DNA from: Mesorhizobium shangrilense
GTDB lineage: Bacteria; Pseudomonadota; Alphaproteobacteria; Rhizobiales; Rhizobiaceae
Length of the DNA stretch: 64,000 nucleotides
Reading direction: 5' to 3'
Assembly (NCBI RefSeq): GCF_028826155.1
Contig: NZ_JAQGPN010000001.1
Span: 4,527,501 to 4,591,500 of the forward strand
The number at the start of each line of letters is the position of its first letter. Positions within the stretch are counted from its first letter, which is position 1. The position numbers were made by a program, and so were the translations under genes. The notes under the pieces were generated by a model. That model had not been told where the DNA came from, did no database searches, and saw nothing but the letters and a program-made list of their open reading frames with translations. Of this stretch, positions 19,064-29,276 are shown piece by piece.

Positions 19064-20274
19064 ATCCCCGCGATCCGCTCTATCTCACTGCCCGCCAGGC
19101 GGCCGGCGAGCTGTCGGTCTCGCCTGCAACGCTCTACGCCTATGTCAGCCGCGGCCTGATCCGCTCGGAGCCTGCCGAGTCCTCGCGCGAGCGGCGCTAT
19201 CGAGCAGAAGACGTGCGGGCGCTGAAGGGCCGACGCAGCATGCCGGCCGCACAGCGCAGCGACGTCGAGCAGCAGGCGATCGAAACCGCCGTCAGCACCA
19301 TCGACGATGGCGGACAGATCTATCGCGGCGTGCGGGCCGTCCCCCTGGCAGCCGAGGCAAGCCTCGAACAGGCGGCGACGCTCCTGTGGGATGTCAGCGG
19401 CATCGATCCCTTCGAGCCTGGCAACCTGCCGGTGATGGACCAGGCCATGCGCGCGGTGATGGATGCCTGCGCGCAGGCGGATCCGCTGCCGCGCGCTATT
19501 GCCACGCTGGCATTGGCGACCAGCGCCGACGGCCAGGCCTTCAACCGCTCGGCGGAAGGCCGGGCGCGCATCGGCGCGCGCATTGTCAGGCTGGTCACGA
19601 CGGCAATCCTCGGCACACCGGCGTCGGCCGATCCCGTCCATGTCCAGATCGCGCGGCAGTGGGCCGAAGGAGAGCGGCAGGCCGAAAGCCTGATCCGAAG
19701 GGCGCTGGTGCTGCTCGCCGACCATGAGTTCAATCCATCGACCTACACGTTGCGCTGCGCCGTCTCGACAGGGCTCTCGCTCTATGACGCGACCGTCGCA
19801 GGGCTCGTGGCGCTCAAGGGGCCGAAGCACGGCGGCGCCGCCCTGCTGGCGGCGCAGTTCGTCGGCGTCCTTGCGGTTGCGGAGGGTGACCTGGAGCAGG
19901 TCGTGCGCACGCATGTGACGCTCGGCGAGCAGATCCCGGGCTTTGGGCACAAGGTCTACCGCTCCAGCGACCCGCGCGCCGACGACCTGCTTGCCGCGCT
20001 GGTCCGCGCGGGCGCCGATCGGAGGCTTGCCGTCGAGGCGCCAGCCCTGATTTCGGACGCCACCGGGCTGTTCCCCAACATCGACTACGCCCTTGCCGTA
20101 ATGGCGCGCACGCTCGGCCTCCCCCCGGGCGCGGAGATTGCCCTGTTTGCGATCGCACGCACCGCGGGCTGGATTGCCCATGGCGCGGAGCAACTGGCGA
20201 GCGGGAAGCTCATCCGGCCTGCGGCGCGCTATGTTGGGCTGCATGCGGGGCGGACCGGCCGCCATCCCGAATGA
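19057..20274 (+). CDS. Citrate synthase homologue with N-terminal MerR/excisionase-like HTH
   Basis: A 405-residue fusion. Residues about 6-55 form a MerR/HTH_17-type helix-turn-helix (YLTARQAAGELSVSPATLYA followed by RRYRAEDVRALKGR). Residues about 75-400 form a citrate synthase domain with all three catalytic positions: GPKHGGAALL, PGFGHKVYRSSDPRAD and NIDYALAVMART (Asp retained). It could be a metabolite-sensing regulator that keeps the enzyme fold, or a bifunctional protein. The ATG at 19057 lies inside the right arm of the inverted repeat shared with the divergent paralogue, which implies autoregulation. I know of the same fusion in other proteobacterial annotations but of no characterised function. 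Confidence 0.88.
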   Translation: MKNPRDPLYLTARQAAGELSVSPATLYAYVSRGLIRSEPAESSRERRYRAEDVRALKGRRSMPAAQRSDVEQQAIETAVSTIDDGGQIYRGVRAVPLAAEASLEQAATLLWDVSGIDPFEPGNLPVMDQAMRAVMDACAQADPLPRAIATLALATSADGQAFNRSAEGRARIGARIVRLVTTAILGTPASADPVHVQIARQWAEGERQAESLIRRALVLLADHEFNPSTYTLRCAVSTGLSLYDATVAGLVALKGPKHGGAALLAAQFVGVLAVAEGDLEQVVRTHVTLGEQIPGFGHKVYRSSDPRADDLLAALVRAGADRRLAVEAPALISDATGLFPNIDYALAVMARTLGLPPGAEIALFAIARTAGWIAHGAEQLASGKLIRPAARYVGLHAGRTGRHPE

Positions 20275-20384
20275 GGCCCGCCGGGCGGCACATCCCCGGC
20301 TTGCGCAACCGCACCTTCTCGGCGAGCATGACCAAACGGCAAGCGAACCCGGAGACGCCAGTGGTCGGAACAAGACGGAGAACG

Positions 20385-21074
20385 ATGCGGCTCGGCGAGC
20401 ATCATCTGGCGGCGGTCGCCAAGACCATCGCCGATCCCGGTCCGCACGTCTTCGTGGGCCGAACGCCCGCAACCGATGCGGACTACGAACGCGTGGTGGC
20501 CGAGATCCAGGCAGGCGCCCCGCCGGGTCCATTGTGGCTGTTCGCCTATGGGTCGCTGATCTGGAACCCCGAGTTCGAACACGACGAAGCCCGCATCGCG
20601 CGAGCGCGCGGCTGGCGACGCACCTTCTGCCTCGGCTGGGACTACCGGTTCCGCGGCAGCGTCGAGCGGCCCGGGCTGATGATGGCGCTTGATCGCGGCG
20701 GCCAGTGCACAGGAGTTGTCTACCGACTGCCGGAGGCCACGCGGAAGGCGAACCTCGACAGGCTGATCCGGCGCGAGATGAGTATGGTGCCCACCGCGTT
20801 TCCACCACGCTGGATCAAGGTGGAGACCGAAGACGGTCCGGTCCGCGCGCTGACATTCGTCATGGACCGCAACAGCGGCCGCTACCAGAACCTGGCTGAC
20901 GACGCAGTCGCCGACGTGCTTGCGAAGGCCTGCGGGTTCCGCGGCTCGATGGCGCAATACCTTCACGCCACCGTGTTGAATCTCGAGGCCATGGGCATCC
21001 ACGACCGCCATCTGTGGCGCATGCAGGAACTCGTCGCAGAGCGCATCGCGCGCGAACACAGCCTGCAGGATTAA
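20385..21074 (+). CDS. chaC: Gamma-glutamylcyclotransferase, ChaC type
   Basis: ChaC-type enzymes cleave glutathione to 5-oxoproline and Cys-Gly. The diagnostic substrate loop is WLFAYGSLIWNPEFEHDE, followed by ARARGWRRTFCLGWDYRFRG and GVVYRLPEA. The catalytic Glu of the fold is probably in the RREMSM segment. I chose the ATG at 20385 (229 aa) because ACGGAG precedes it at good spacing. In-frame ATGs at 20328 and 20271 would add 19 or 38 residues; the one at 20271 overlaps the stop of the preceding HTH-citrate synthase gene (ATGA), so coupling to that gene is possible. Confidence 0.88.
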   Translation: MRLGEHHLAAVAKTIADPGPHVFVGRTPATDADYERVVAEIQAGAPPGPLWLFAYGSLIWNPEFEHDEARIARARGWRRTFCLGWDYRFRGSVERPGLMMALDRGGQCTGVVYRLPEATRKANLDRLIRREMSMVPTAFPPRWIKVETEDGPVRALTFVMDRNSGRYQNLADDAVADVLAKACGFRGSMAQYLHATVLNLEAMGIHDRHLWRMQELVAERIAREHSLQD

Positions 21075-21118
21075 CGGCGCTCGGGGCATCGTTCAGCCGA
21101 GGGCGCGGGACGGACGCC

Positions 21119-22528
21119 TTATGGAATGGCGTAGACCTGGAACTCGCGCTCGATGCCGCGCAGCATCGCCGCGTGAACCTCGGGCTCCAGCGCCTTGCCG
21201 CGCAACAGCTCGGCCGTCCTGGCGTCGTCCACCACCGCCGCGGTGACGAAGATCGACTGCGAGTCAGCCAGGCCCTGCACGCGCGAGGCTATGTTGACGG
21301 TCTGGCCGAAATAGTCCTGCCGCTCGTTCATGGCCACCGCGATGCAGGGTCCCTCGTGGACGCCGATCTTCAGGAGCAGATCCTCGCTTCCGTTCTCCGC
21401 ATTCAGCCGCCGCATCGCCTCGCGCATGCGCAACGCCGCGGCGACGGCGCGGTCCGGCGTCGGGAAGGTCGCCATCACCGCGTCGCCGATCGTCTTCACG
21501 ACCGCGCCGGCCTCGGCTGCGACGATCTGGTTGAGCACGCGGAAATGCGCCTGCACGAGGTCGAACGCGACAAGGTCCCCTACCCGCTCGTAGAGCTCGG
21601 TCGAGCCGCGCAGGTCGGTGAAAAGGAAGGTCAGGCTGGTGATCTTGAGCCGCTGGTCGAGATCCAGCGTGTTGGTCCGGTAGAGATCGCGAAAGGTCTG
21701 GTTGGTGAGCAGGCGCTTGGCGGTCAGGAACGGCCGCCGGCTGCCCAGCATGTGGTGCAGCGCTTCGCCGGCGATGCAGATGCTGGGCAGCGCCCGACGG
21801 TCGGTCCGGTTCTCCAGCACCAGCCGGAGCGGGCCCGGCCGCATTTCGATGGTCTGGTTGTGCGTGTGCTCGCGGTCGAAGCTGAGCGACAGGGCCTGCC
21901 GCTCCCTGGTCGGCTCGCCCTTGACGTCCAGGAATTGCGCCGAATGCGTCACCGGCTCGAAGACGATGATGAACTCGGCCGGAAGCTGGAGGGACAGCAC
22001 CGCCTTCTCGCCCGGCTCGAGCTCCACGTGATCGATGGTGAACTCATCGAAGAGCGCATCGTAGGACTCGTCGGGCACGTCGATGCCGGAACCCCAGTAC
22101 ATCTGTCGGTAGTATTCACCGAGCGGCAGCTCGTCCGGCATGTGGGCGGCGATCCTGCGCACGCGGTGACTGACGGTGAAAGTCACCTCCACCAGCTCGT
22201 CAAGCGTCGGCCTGTAGGTATCGGCGCAAAGCGCGCAGACGTATTCGTCCTTGCGGATCGTGCTCAGCGAGGCATTGGTGTCGAGCACGCCGCCGCAGCC
22301 GGGGCACAGCACGTTCCAGGAAATGTCGAACATGCCGATGCGCGCGGCATGCAGGAAGGCCGCGACCGACGCCTCCTCGTCAAGGCCGTTGCGCTCCGCA
22401 AAGGCGAGGACGTTGATACGCGAGAGTTGGTGGTCCTTGCCATGCTCGACGAGGTCCTTGATCGCGTCGACTACGGCCGGCTCGACAAACTGCCGCAGCA
22501 AAACCAACATGTCGCCGGCTTCGCTCAT
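21119..22528 (-). CDS. Class III adenylate/guanylate cyclase with DUF5939-like N-terminus
   Basis: A 469-residue soluble protein. The C-terminal class III cyclase domain (about 290-440) keeps the metal-binding Asp residues in FLFTDLRGSTELYERVG and KTIGDAVMATF and the transition-state NxxxR in FGQTVNIASRVQ, so it should be active. The N-terminal 280 residues resemble DUF5939 and carry a zinc-ribbon-like pair of motifs, CPGC and CALC, about 25 residues apart. No membrane segment or phosphoacceptor domain is seen, so the signal it senses is unknown. It converges with chaC and has its own upstream region. Confidence 0.92.
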   Translation of the reverse strand: MSEAGDMLVLLRQFVEPAVVDAIKDLVEHGKDHQLSRINVLAFAERNGLDEEASVAAFLHAARIGMFDISWNVLCPGCGGVLDTNASLSTIRKDEYVCALCADTYRPTLDELVEVTFTVSHRVRRIAAHMPDELPLGEYYRQMYWGSGIDVPDESYDALFDEFTIDHVELEPGEKAVLSLQLPAEFIIVFEPVTHSAQFLDVKGEPTRERQALSLSFDREHTHNQTIEMRPGPLRLVLENRTDRRALPSICIAGEALHHMLGSRRPFLTAKRLLTNQTFRDLYRTNTLDLDQRLKITSLTFLFTDLRGSTELYERVGDLVAFDLVQAHFRVLNQIVAAEAGAVVKTIGDAVMATFPTPDRAVAAALRMREAMRRLNAENGSEDLLLKIGVHEGPCIAVAMNERQDYFGQTVNIASRVQGLADSQSIFVTAAVVDDARTAELLRGKALEPEVHAAMLRGIEREFQVYAIP

Positions 22529-22653
22529 GGCTCTGCCTCGCTGATCTCACGGCCGGCATTCTACCCAATGCGGCGGGGATTTGGAAGCAATGGCTCTTGC
22601 CGCGGCCCATCACCGACGACCGCCCCGCCGGGCCTGGGACGATCCTCGGAAAC

Positions 22654-23411
22654 TCACTGCTTCAGCTTGTAGCCGGTGCGGAAGATCCAGGAAACGACCG
22701 CGATGCAGACCGCCAGGAACGCGAAGGTCATGGCGAGGCTGACGCCGACGCCCACGTCGGCCGAGCCGAAGAAACTCCAGCGGAAACCGCTGACCAGGTA
22801 AACCACGGGATTGAAGTACGAGATCGTGTGCCAGAACGGCGGCAGCATGTCGATCGAGTAGAAGCTGCCGCCAAGGAAGGTCAACGGCGTGACGATGAGA
22901 AGCGGTATCAGTTGCAGCTTCTCGAAGCCGTCCGCCCAGATGCCGATGATGAAGCCGAACAGGCTGAAGGTCGTCGCCGTCAGGACGAGGAAAAGCAGCA
23001 TGATGAAGGGATGTTCGATCCTGAGGGGCACGAACAGCGCGGCCGTGGCAAGAATGATGATCCCCAGCATCATCGACTTGGTCGCAGCCGCGCCGACATA
23101 AGCGATGACGATCTCCACATGGGAGACCGGCGCCGAGAGCAGCTCGTAGATGGTGCCGACGAATTTTGGGAAATAGATGCCGAAAGACGCGTTGGAGATG
23201 CTCTGGGTGAGCAGCGACAGCATGATCAGGCCCGGCACGATGAAGCTGCCGTAGCTGACGCCGTCGACCTCCTGGATGCGCGAGCCGATGGCGCCGCCGA
23301 AGACGACGAAATAGAGCGAGGTCGAGACGACCGGCGACACGATGCTCTGCAGCAGGGTGCGGAAGGCCCGCGCCATCTCGAAGGTATAGATCGCCTGAAT
23401 CGCGCGCAGGT

Positions 23412-23415
<4 letters not shown>
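22654..23415 (-). CDS. ABC-2 type transporter permease
   Basis: A 253-residue integral membrane protein with about six hydrophobic segments, of the ABC-2 family whose members export drugs, polysaccharides or lipids. The N-terminal cytosolic helix ([20 protein letters not shown]), [18 protein letters not shown] and the [17 protein letters not shown] region are typical of the YadH/DrrB type. Its ATG overlaps the TGA of the ATPase gene by four bases, so the two form a translationally coupled exporter. The substrate cannot be told from sequence. Confidence 0.93.
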
Positions 23416-24338
<923 letters not shown>

Positions 24339-24590
24339 GAAAAATGTTTTGGCGGGGAAACGATGACCATGCATATAGGCAAGATGCGGCGAACCGCAAT
24401 GCGCCCGCCTGCCTTCCAAAAGATCGTCCTGACATTGTATGACAAGCGGGCAGATGGTGCGACGTTTTCGGGCGGCCGGACCAAGAGAGAGCCGCTGACA
24501 AGTCGCCGCCCGTGAGCCGGGTTCCGGCCCGCCGTTCAAAATTGTTGCCTTGACATTCCCTGCCGCGCGCCCGACTTCATACCGCTCGAT

Positions 24591-25358
24591 ATGGAGACCG
24601 CGCCGATGCCGGAAGCCCGACGAACCACGATCGACGCCAGCGAAGTAGAGCGTTTCTCGGCCCTCGCCGCCGAATGGTGGAACCCGAACGGCAAGTTCCG
24701 CCCGCTTCACAAGTTCAATCCGATTCGGCTCGCCTACATCCGCGACCAGATCGCGGAGCGCTTCGGGCGCGATCCCAGAGCAGCGCGGCCGCTGGAAGGA
24801 CTGCGCATCCTGGACATCGGCTGCGGCGGCGGTCTGCTCTGCGAGCCGATGGCGCGGCTGGGCGCCGAGGTCGTTGGCGCCGACGCCTCGGAGACCAACA
24901 TCGAGGTCGCCAAGCTCCACGCGGCCGAATCCCAGGTAAAGATCGACTACCGCGCCACGACCGCCGAGGCGCTCGCCGAAGCCGGCGAGCAGTTCGACGT
25001 GATCCTCAACATGGAGGTGGTCGAGCATGTGTCTGACGTCGACCTCTTCGTCGGCAAATGCAGCGAGATGGTGAAGCCCGGCGGCCTGATGTTCGTGGCG
25101 ACCATCAACCGGACGCTGAAAGCGCTGGCGCTCGCCATCGTCGGCGCGGAATATGTGCTGCGCTGGCTTCCCCGCGGCACCCATCAGTTCGGCAAGCTGG
25201 TTCGGCCCGAAGAACTGGAGAAGGCGCTGGGCACAGCAAGTATGTCGGTCATCGACCGGACCGGCGTGATCTACAATCCGCTGGGCGACCGTTGGCAGAA
25301 GTCCAAGGACATGGACGTCAACTACATGGTGCTGGCGGAGAAAATCTCGGCCGCCTGA
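24591..25358 (+). CDS. ubiG: Ubiquinone biosynthesis O-methyltransferase UbiG
   Basis: UbiG carries out both O-methylations of ubiquinone synthesis, using S-adenosylmethionine. The 255-residue protein has the family start [20 protein letters not shown] with [14 protein letters not shown], the SAM motif [35 protein letters not shown] and the C-terminal [14 protein letters not shown]. It starts at the ATG at 24591; a second ATG at 24606 is also possible. It is divergent from the ABC exporter and convergent with the CYTH-CHAD gene. In several rhizobia ubiG sits next to lysC; here about 7 kb of other genes lies between them, which is my recollection rather than a comparison. Confidence 0.96.
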   Translation: METAPMPEARRTTIDASEVERFSALAAEWWNPNGKFRPLHKFNPIRLAYIRDQIAERFGRDPRAARPLEGLRILDIGCGGGLLCEPMARLGAEVVGADASETNIEVAKLHAAESQVKIDYRATTAEALAEAGEQFDVILNMEVVEHVSDVDLFVGKCSEMVKPGGLMFVATINRTLKALALAIVGAEYVLRWLPRGTHQFGKLVRPEELEKALGTASMSVIDRTGVIYNPLGDRWQKSKDMDVNYMVLAEKISAA

Positions 25359-25383
25359 CGCAAGCCCAGGCGCTGCCGCCGTC

Positions 25384-27066
25384 TCACGCCTTCACAGGCC
25401 GCCGATGGCTGCGAAGCGCGCTCCACGCTTCGATGCAGGATGTTTCGAGGCCAATCAGCCGGTGTGACTGCCATCCGAGCACGATTCCGGCGGCCTTGTG
25501 CCCGGCAACGCCCATCTTCGTGGTAGCAATCGAACCGACCAGCCGTTCGGCGACAGCGACGTCGTTGAAAACCCCGAGCTGCTCCTGCAGGTGAGAGAGG
25601 CTTTTGGCGAAGCGTTTGAGCCGCTTGCGCTGCTCGAACAGCGGCAGGAGGAAATCGGCGGCATAGCGCAGTTTCTTGACTGCAATGCGCAGCCGGTGCC
25701 GCTCTTCCGGCGAAAGGCGTTCAAACCGACGGCCGCGCCGAAGCACTTTCCGGTGGAGCCTGGACAAGGTGTCTGCCGCGAACGCCCGGGCAGGCGCATC
25801 CAGCAGCTCTCGCGCGACCTCCGAGCCGGCGTCGCGCCACCCCCGCCTTTCGATCCACAGACCGAGCGCGATCTGGAAACGCGCGTTTCGAGCGTCCGCG
25901 ATGGACGCACGCACCTGCCGGTAGGCTATGGACCGCGCCCCGCTCGCGGCCTTTTCAAGCGCGTCGAAGCCGCCCAGGTGGCCACAATTCTCCCACACTG
26001 CGGGCAGGACCGTGCCCAGGAACACGTCCCAGTCCCGGGCGTCATTGAGGGCCGACATCAGCCATTTGGCATCGTCACCGAGTTCATCCAGTTGCGGCGA
26101 ACTCCCCAGAGGCCGCAGCAGTGCAAACAGCGCCCTCAGCCGGCGCAGCGCTATCCTGTATTGATGAAGCCCTTCGGGATCACGTCCGTCCTCGGCAGCG
26201 GGCTGGTTCTCCAGCAAGAACCGCAACGAAGCGTGGCAAATCGTTGCGACGACGTCGTCGAGCGTCTCTTCGCCGTCAAACTCCAGCTTGGGCGCCTTGG
26301 AGACTGGCGGCGACGCGCCAGCGGCGAGATCGAATCCGCGCGCCGACTTGCTCCTGACGGTAGGGCGCAGAGGAAACTGCCGAACGAGCTTGTCCGCAAG
26401 TTCGAAAAGCGCCTGCACTTTCCCTTCGACAAGCTCGAGTTCCACTTCGCACAGCATCTCGGTGCGTTCTCCGGCAAGAATCGCGCCCTGGTCGACAGCC
26501 ACTTCCACAACGGAGCCAGAGAGGTCGAGAACATGCACCTGACGCCGGACCTCGGTCCGGAAGACGGGAATCAAAGGATCGTCGCGCAATGCCGACCATG
26601 CCTCGCCCGACAGTATCCGGGGCAAGGCGGAACGTTCAGGCTCCGGAGACTGAACGCCCACTTCCCGTTCGCTTCGCTCGAGCGCCTTGCCGCTCTCGGC
26701 CCCATTGGTCTTGGCCGTCATCACGAAGCGGTCGCCGTCGGTGCGCACGCGCAGGACGGTGTTCGACTTGAGCAGATCGTGACCCGGCGTGTCGTAGTAT
26801 ATCGCCGTGAGGGTCAGATCCCTTGCCTCGTCTTGCCGTCCTTCCGCCAGCACAGGGGAGTTGGCCACCGCCTCGGCCCACTTCGGCTCGCAGGCAAGCT
26901 TGAGTTCGATTTCCCTGTCTTTGATTACCTTCTGCGGGGCGGCTGCCCGGAGAGCGCCACCACCCCTTACGCCGGCATTTTCGATGTCCAGTCGACGTTC
27001 TCCAAAACGAACGCTGTCAGACTCCTCACTCATCGACGCCGATCGTTTCGTTGGAAGGTTCCGCAT
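25384..27066 (-). CDS. CYTH and CHAD domain-containing protein
   Basis: A 560-residue two-domain protein. The N-terminal CYTH domain (about 45-240) has the ExExK signature in [12 protein letters not shown] and is a tunnel-fold triphosphate-binding or hydrolysing domain. The C-terminal CHAD domain (about 275-550) is a histidine-rich helical domain that binds polyphosphate, with [20 protein letters not shown] and [28 protein letters not shown] proteins are linked to inorganic polyphosphate or triphosphate metabolism. The start could be 27066 or the ATG at 27033 ([14 protein letters not shown]); neither has a strong ribosome-binding site. It is divergent from a SixA-type phosphatase gene 52 bases away. 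Confidence 0.9.
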   Translation of the reverse strand: MRNLPTKRSASMSEESDSVRFGERRLDIENAGVRGGGALRAAAPQKVIKDREIELKLACEPKWAEAVANSPVLAEGRQDEARDLTLTAIYYDTPGHDLLKSNTVLRVRTDGDRFVMTAKTNGAESGKALERSEREVGVQSPEPERSALPRILSGEAWSALRDDPLIPVFRTEVRRQVHVLDLSGSVVEVAVDQGAILAGERTEMLCEVELELVEGKVQALFELADKLVRQFPLRPTVRSKSARGFDLAAGASPPVSKAPKLEFDGEETLDDVVATICHASLRFLLENQPAAEDGRDPEGLHQYRIALRRLRALFALLRPLGSSPQLDELGDDAKWLMSALNDARDWDVFLGTVLPAVWENCGHLGGFDALEKAASGARSIAYRQVRASIADARNARFQIALGLWIERRGWRDAGSEVARELLDAPARAFAADTLSRLHRKVLRRGRRFERLSPEERHRLRIAVKKLRYAADFLLPLFEQRKRLKRFAKSLSHLQEQLGVFNDVAVAERLVGSIATTKMGVAGHKAAGIVLGWQSHRLIGLETSCIEAWSALRSHRRPVKA

Positions 27067-27118
27067 GCTAGCATCGCGTGACGGGATCGAAAATCAGGAA
27101 ATGATGGTGGAGGCAGCA

Positions 27119-27631
27119 ATGCGCCTCATGCTGCTTCGGCACGCCAAGTCGAAACGCCCCGCCGGCGTCGAGGATCATGACCGTCCCCTCTCCCGCCGTG
27201 GGCGGCAAGCCAGCGAACAAATGGGCAAATACATGGCGGAGACCGGGCTGGTTCCCGATCAGGCCGTCGTATCCACCGCGCGCCGCACACAGGAAACCTG
27301 GCAGCTTGCGCGTCCGGCATTCGAGCATGAGATCGCCTGTCATTGGGAAGGTCGCCTGTACGACGCTTCGCCCGCGACGATTCTCGAGATCATCCGCCAG
27401 ACCGGCGAGGACATCAAAAGCCAGGCGCTTGTGGGACACAATCCGGGACTGCAGGATCTGGCGCTCAGCCTGATCGGCAAGGGCGACCCCGACGCCCTGG
27501 CAAGACTCAGGCGCAAGCTGCCCACGGCCGGCCTGGTCGTCATCGATTTCAAGGCTGGAAGCTGGGGCGAGCTGGCAGAGCGAACCGGCGACCTGGAGCG
27601 TTTCGTCGCGCCGAGTACGATTGCGCCCTAG
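27119..27631 (+). CDS. SixA-type histidine phosphatase
   Basis: A 170-residue phosphohistidine phosphatase of the histidine phosphatase superfamily. The catalytic RHG-like motif is LLRHAKS, followed by DHDRPLSRRGRQASEQMG, the second Arg in STARRTQETW and the second His in LVGHNPGLQDLALSL. In E. coli SixA dephosphorylates phosphohistidine proteins including NPr of the nitrogen PTS; a ptsP gene is present in this window, so a functional link is possible but only inferred. The ATG at 27119 has GGAGG six bases upstream; an ATG at 27101 also lies in frame. It is divergent from the CYTH-CHAD gene. Confidence 0.9.
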   Translation: MRLMLLRHAKSKRPAGVEDHDRPLSRRGRQASEQMGKYMAETGLVPDQAVVSTARRTQETWQLARPAFEHEIACHWEGRLYDASPATILEIIRQTGEDIKSQALVGHNPGLQDLALSLIGKGDPDALARLRRKLPTAGLVVIDFKAGSWGELAERTGDLERFVAPSTIAP

Positions 27632-27692
27632 ACATGGTCGACCGGCCCGCGCCAGCGTTGCGGCCGGCGCTCGCCCGCGGGGACAAATGGGG

Positions 27693-28118
27693 CTAGTTGT
27701 GATCGTCCGGAAAGACCGGGATCGGCAGGAACTCCACGCCGTCCTCGATCAGGCCGCGCGCCTCGTCGGGCGTCGCCTCGCCGTAGATGCCACGCGCTTC
27801 CGATTCCCCGAAATGGATCTTCCGCGCTTCGTCGGCGAACTTGTCGCCGACATAGTCGGCGTTCTCGCGCAGCTTCTCCGAAAGCTCCTTCAGCTGCGCC
27901 ATCGCCTGCTTCTGGCGCTCGCCCATGGCCAGCGAGATCTTCTCCTGCTTGCGCGCCGTCGACACTGCCGGAGCCATCAAGGCCTTTTCCACCTTGTTGG
28001 AGCCGCATGCCGGGCATTCGACGAGACCGCGCGCGTTCTGGACGTCGAAGTCGTCGTTGCTGCGGAACCAACCTTCGAACTCATGCGCATCATCGCAGTG
28101 AAGCGAAAAACGGATCAC
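27693..28118 (-). CDS. DUF1178 family protein
   Basis: A 141-residue protein of DUF1178, small proteobacterial proteins of unknown function. The conserved N-terminus is VIRFSLHCDDAHEFEGWFRS, followed by LVECPACGSNKVEKALMAPA with a CxxC pair, making with the earlier Cys a possible zinc ribbon. The start is the GTG at 28118, because the family begins exactly there and because it overlaps the stop codon of the upstream nitrilase gene by four bases (GTGA). It is the last gene of a nitrilase-DUF1178 unit. Confidence 0.88.
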   Translation of the reverse strand: MIRFSLHCDDAHEFEGWFRSNDDFDVQNARGLVECPACGSNKVEKALMAPAVSTARKQEKISLAMGERQKQAMAQLKELSEKLRENADYVGDKFADEARKIHFGESEARGIYGEATPDEARGLIEDGVEFLPIPVFPDDHN

Positions 28119-28978
28119 GATGCGGCCCTCAATGCCGAAGCCGGCTGCTGCGCGGCGACCACCTCGAAATCGCGGGCATTCTTGAGGTTGGGTATCTTCG
28201 CCCGCGCCGCGCCGGAGAGCGATGTATCGATCTCGGCAAAGATGATTCCGGGCGCGTTGCCGTCTGCCTCCGCCACCACCTTCCCCCAGGGATCGACAAT
28301 GAGGGAGTGTCCATAGGTCTCGCGGCCGTCTTCGTGCGTACCGCCCTGCGCGGCAGCGATGACCCAGGCGCCGTTCTCTATGGCGCGAGCGCGCAGCAGA
28401 ACGTGCCAATGAGCTTCGCCGGTCTGGCGCGTGAACGCCGCGGGCACGGTGAGAACCTGCGCTCCGGCAAGCGCCTCGGCACGGAAAAGCTGAGGGAAGC
28501 GAAGGTCATAGCAAACGGCAAAGCCGAGACGAGCGAAAGGCAGGTCCGCCACCGACGCATTGTTTCCCGGCTCATAGGTGGCCGATTCACGCCAGCTCTC
28601 GCCATTGTCGAGGTCAACGTCGAACATGTGGATCTTGTCGTAGGTGACAAGTAGCGCGCCGGACGGATCGAACAGGAAGGCGCGATTGGCCACCTTGCCG
28701 TCCGGCCGAGCGATCGCCGTGGAGCCGACATGCAGGTAGACGCCAAGGTCGGCTGCGAGGCGGCGCGCGGTGGCCGCCACCACGTCCTCGTCCTGCGGCT
28801 TCAGCGAGGCGCGCAGCTCTTCCTTGCTGCGCATCAGAGCGCCGGTCATTTCCGGGGTCTGGATATAGGTCGCGCCGCCGGCGGCGGCTTCGCGGACCAT
28901 CTCCGCCATCGCCCTGGCGTTGCGTTCCACATTCATGCCGGAACGCATCTGGACGGCTGCCGCCTTGAAAACACCCAT
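28115..28978 (-). CDS. Carbon-nitrogen hydrolase, Nit1/deaminated glutathione amidase type
   Basis: A 287-residue nitrilase-superfamily amidase with an intact Glu-Lys-Cys triad: Glu in IQTPEMTGAL, Lys in YDKIHMFDVD and Cys in GFAVCYDLRFPQLF. The order and spacing fit the Nit1/NitB group, which hydrolyses deaminated glutathione as metabolite repair. That substrate is inferred from subfamily resemblance; glutathione-related genes nearby (grxC next door) agree with it. It overlaps DUF1178 by four bases and follows grxC by nine bases, so grxC, this gene and DUF1178 form one unit. Confidence 0.92.
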   Translation of the reverse strand: MGVFKAAAVQMRSGMNVERNARAMAEMVREAAAGGATYIQTPEMTGALMRSKEELRASLKPQDEDVVAATARRLAADLGVYLHVGSTAIARPDGKVANRAFLFDPSGALLVTYDKIHMFDVDLDNGESWRESATYEPGNNASVADLPFARLGFAVCYDLRFPQLFRAEALAGAQVLTVPAAFTRQTGEAHWHVLLRARAIENGAWVIAAAQGGTHEDGRETYGHSLIVDPWGKVVAEADGNAPGIIFAEIDTSLSGAARAKIPNLKNARDFEVVAAQQPASALRAAS

Positions 28979-28987
28979 GCCTACCCC

Positions 28988-29251
28988 TCAACCTCCATTG
29001 GCCAGCAGCGGATCAAGCCTCCCCTGCCGCTCAAGCTCATGCAGATCGTCCGAACCACCGACATGGAAATCGCCGATGAATATCTGCGGAAAGGTCGCAC
29101 GGCCGTTGGCGCGTGCGATCATTTCCTGCCGCAGCTCGGGCGAAAAACTCGCATCGTGTTCGGTGTAGGCGACGCCCTTTCGATCGAGCAGGCGCTTCGC
29201 CGCCGCGCAGTAGCCGCACATCATGCGGGTATAAATCGTAACGTCGACCAT
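28988..29251 (-). CDS. grxC: Glutaredoxin 3
   Basis: An 87-residue dithiol glutaredoxin that reduces disulfides and glutathione mixed disulfides with glutathione. The active site is CGYC in YTRMMCGYCAAAKRLLDRKG; most GrxC proteins have CPYC, so Pro to Gly is a small variation. The cis-Pro loop ATFPQIFIGDFHVGGSDDL and the glutathione-binding GG are present. The start at 29251 (MVDVTIYTR) fits the family length; the frame is open to 29356 but that part runs into the end of comF. comF lies 25 bases upstream on the same strand. Confidence 0.95.
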   Translation of the reverse strand: MVDVTIYTRMMCGYCAAAKRLLDRKGVAYTEHDASFSPELRQEMIARANGRATFPQIFIGDFHVGGSDDLHELERQGRLDPLLANGG

Positions 29252-29276
29252 GACCGGGTCCATTTGCCTGTCCCGG

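Noticed and set aside
19033..20808. A 591-codon minus-strand open frame
   Set aside because: It is antisense to the HTH-citrate synthase gene, which has all family motifs.
27693..28409. A longer version of the DUF1178 protein starting at 28409
   Set aside because: The extra N-terminus overlaps the nitrilase gene antisense-like and is Arg-rich; the GTG at 28118 fits both the family start and the GTGA overlap.
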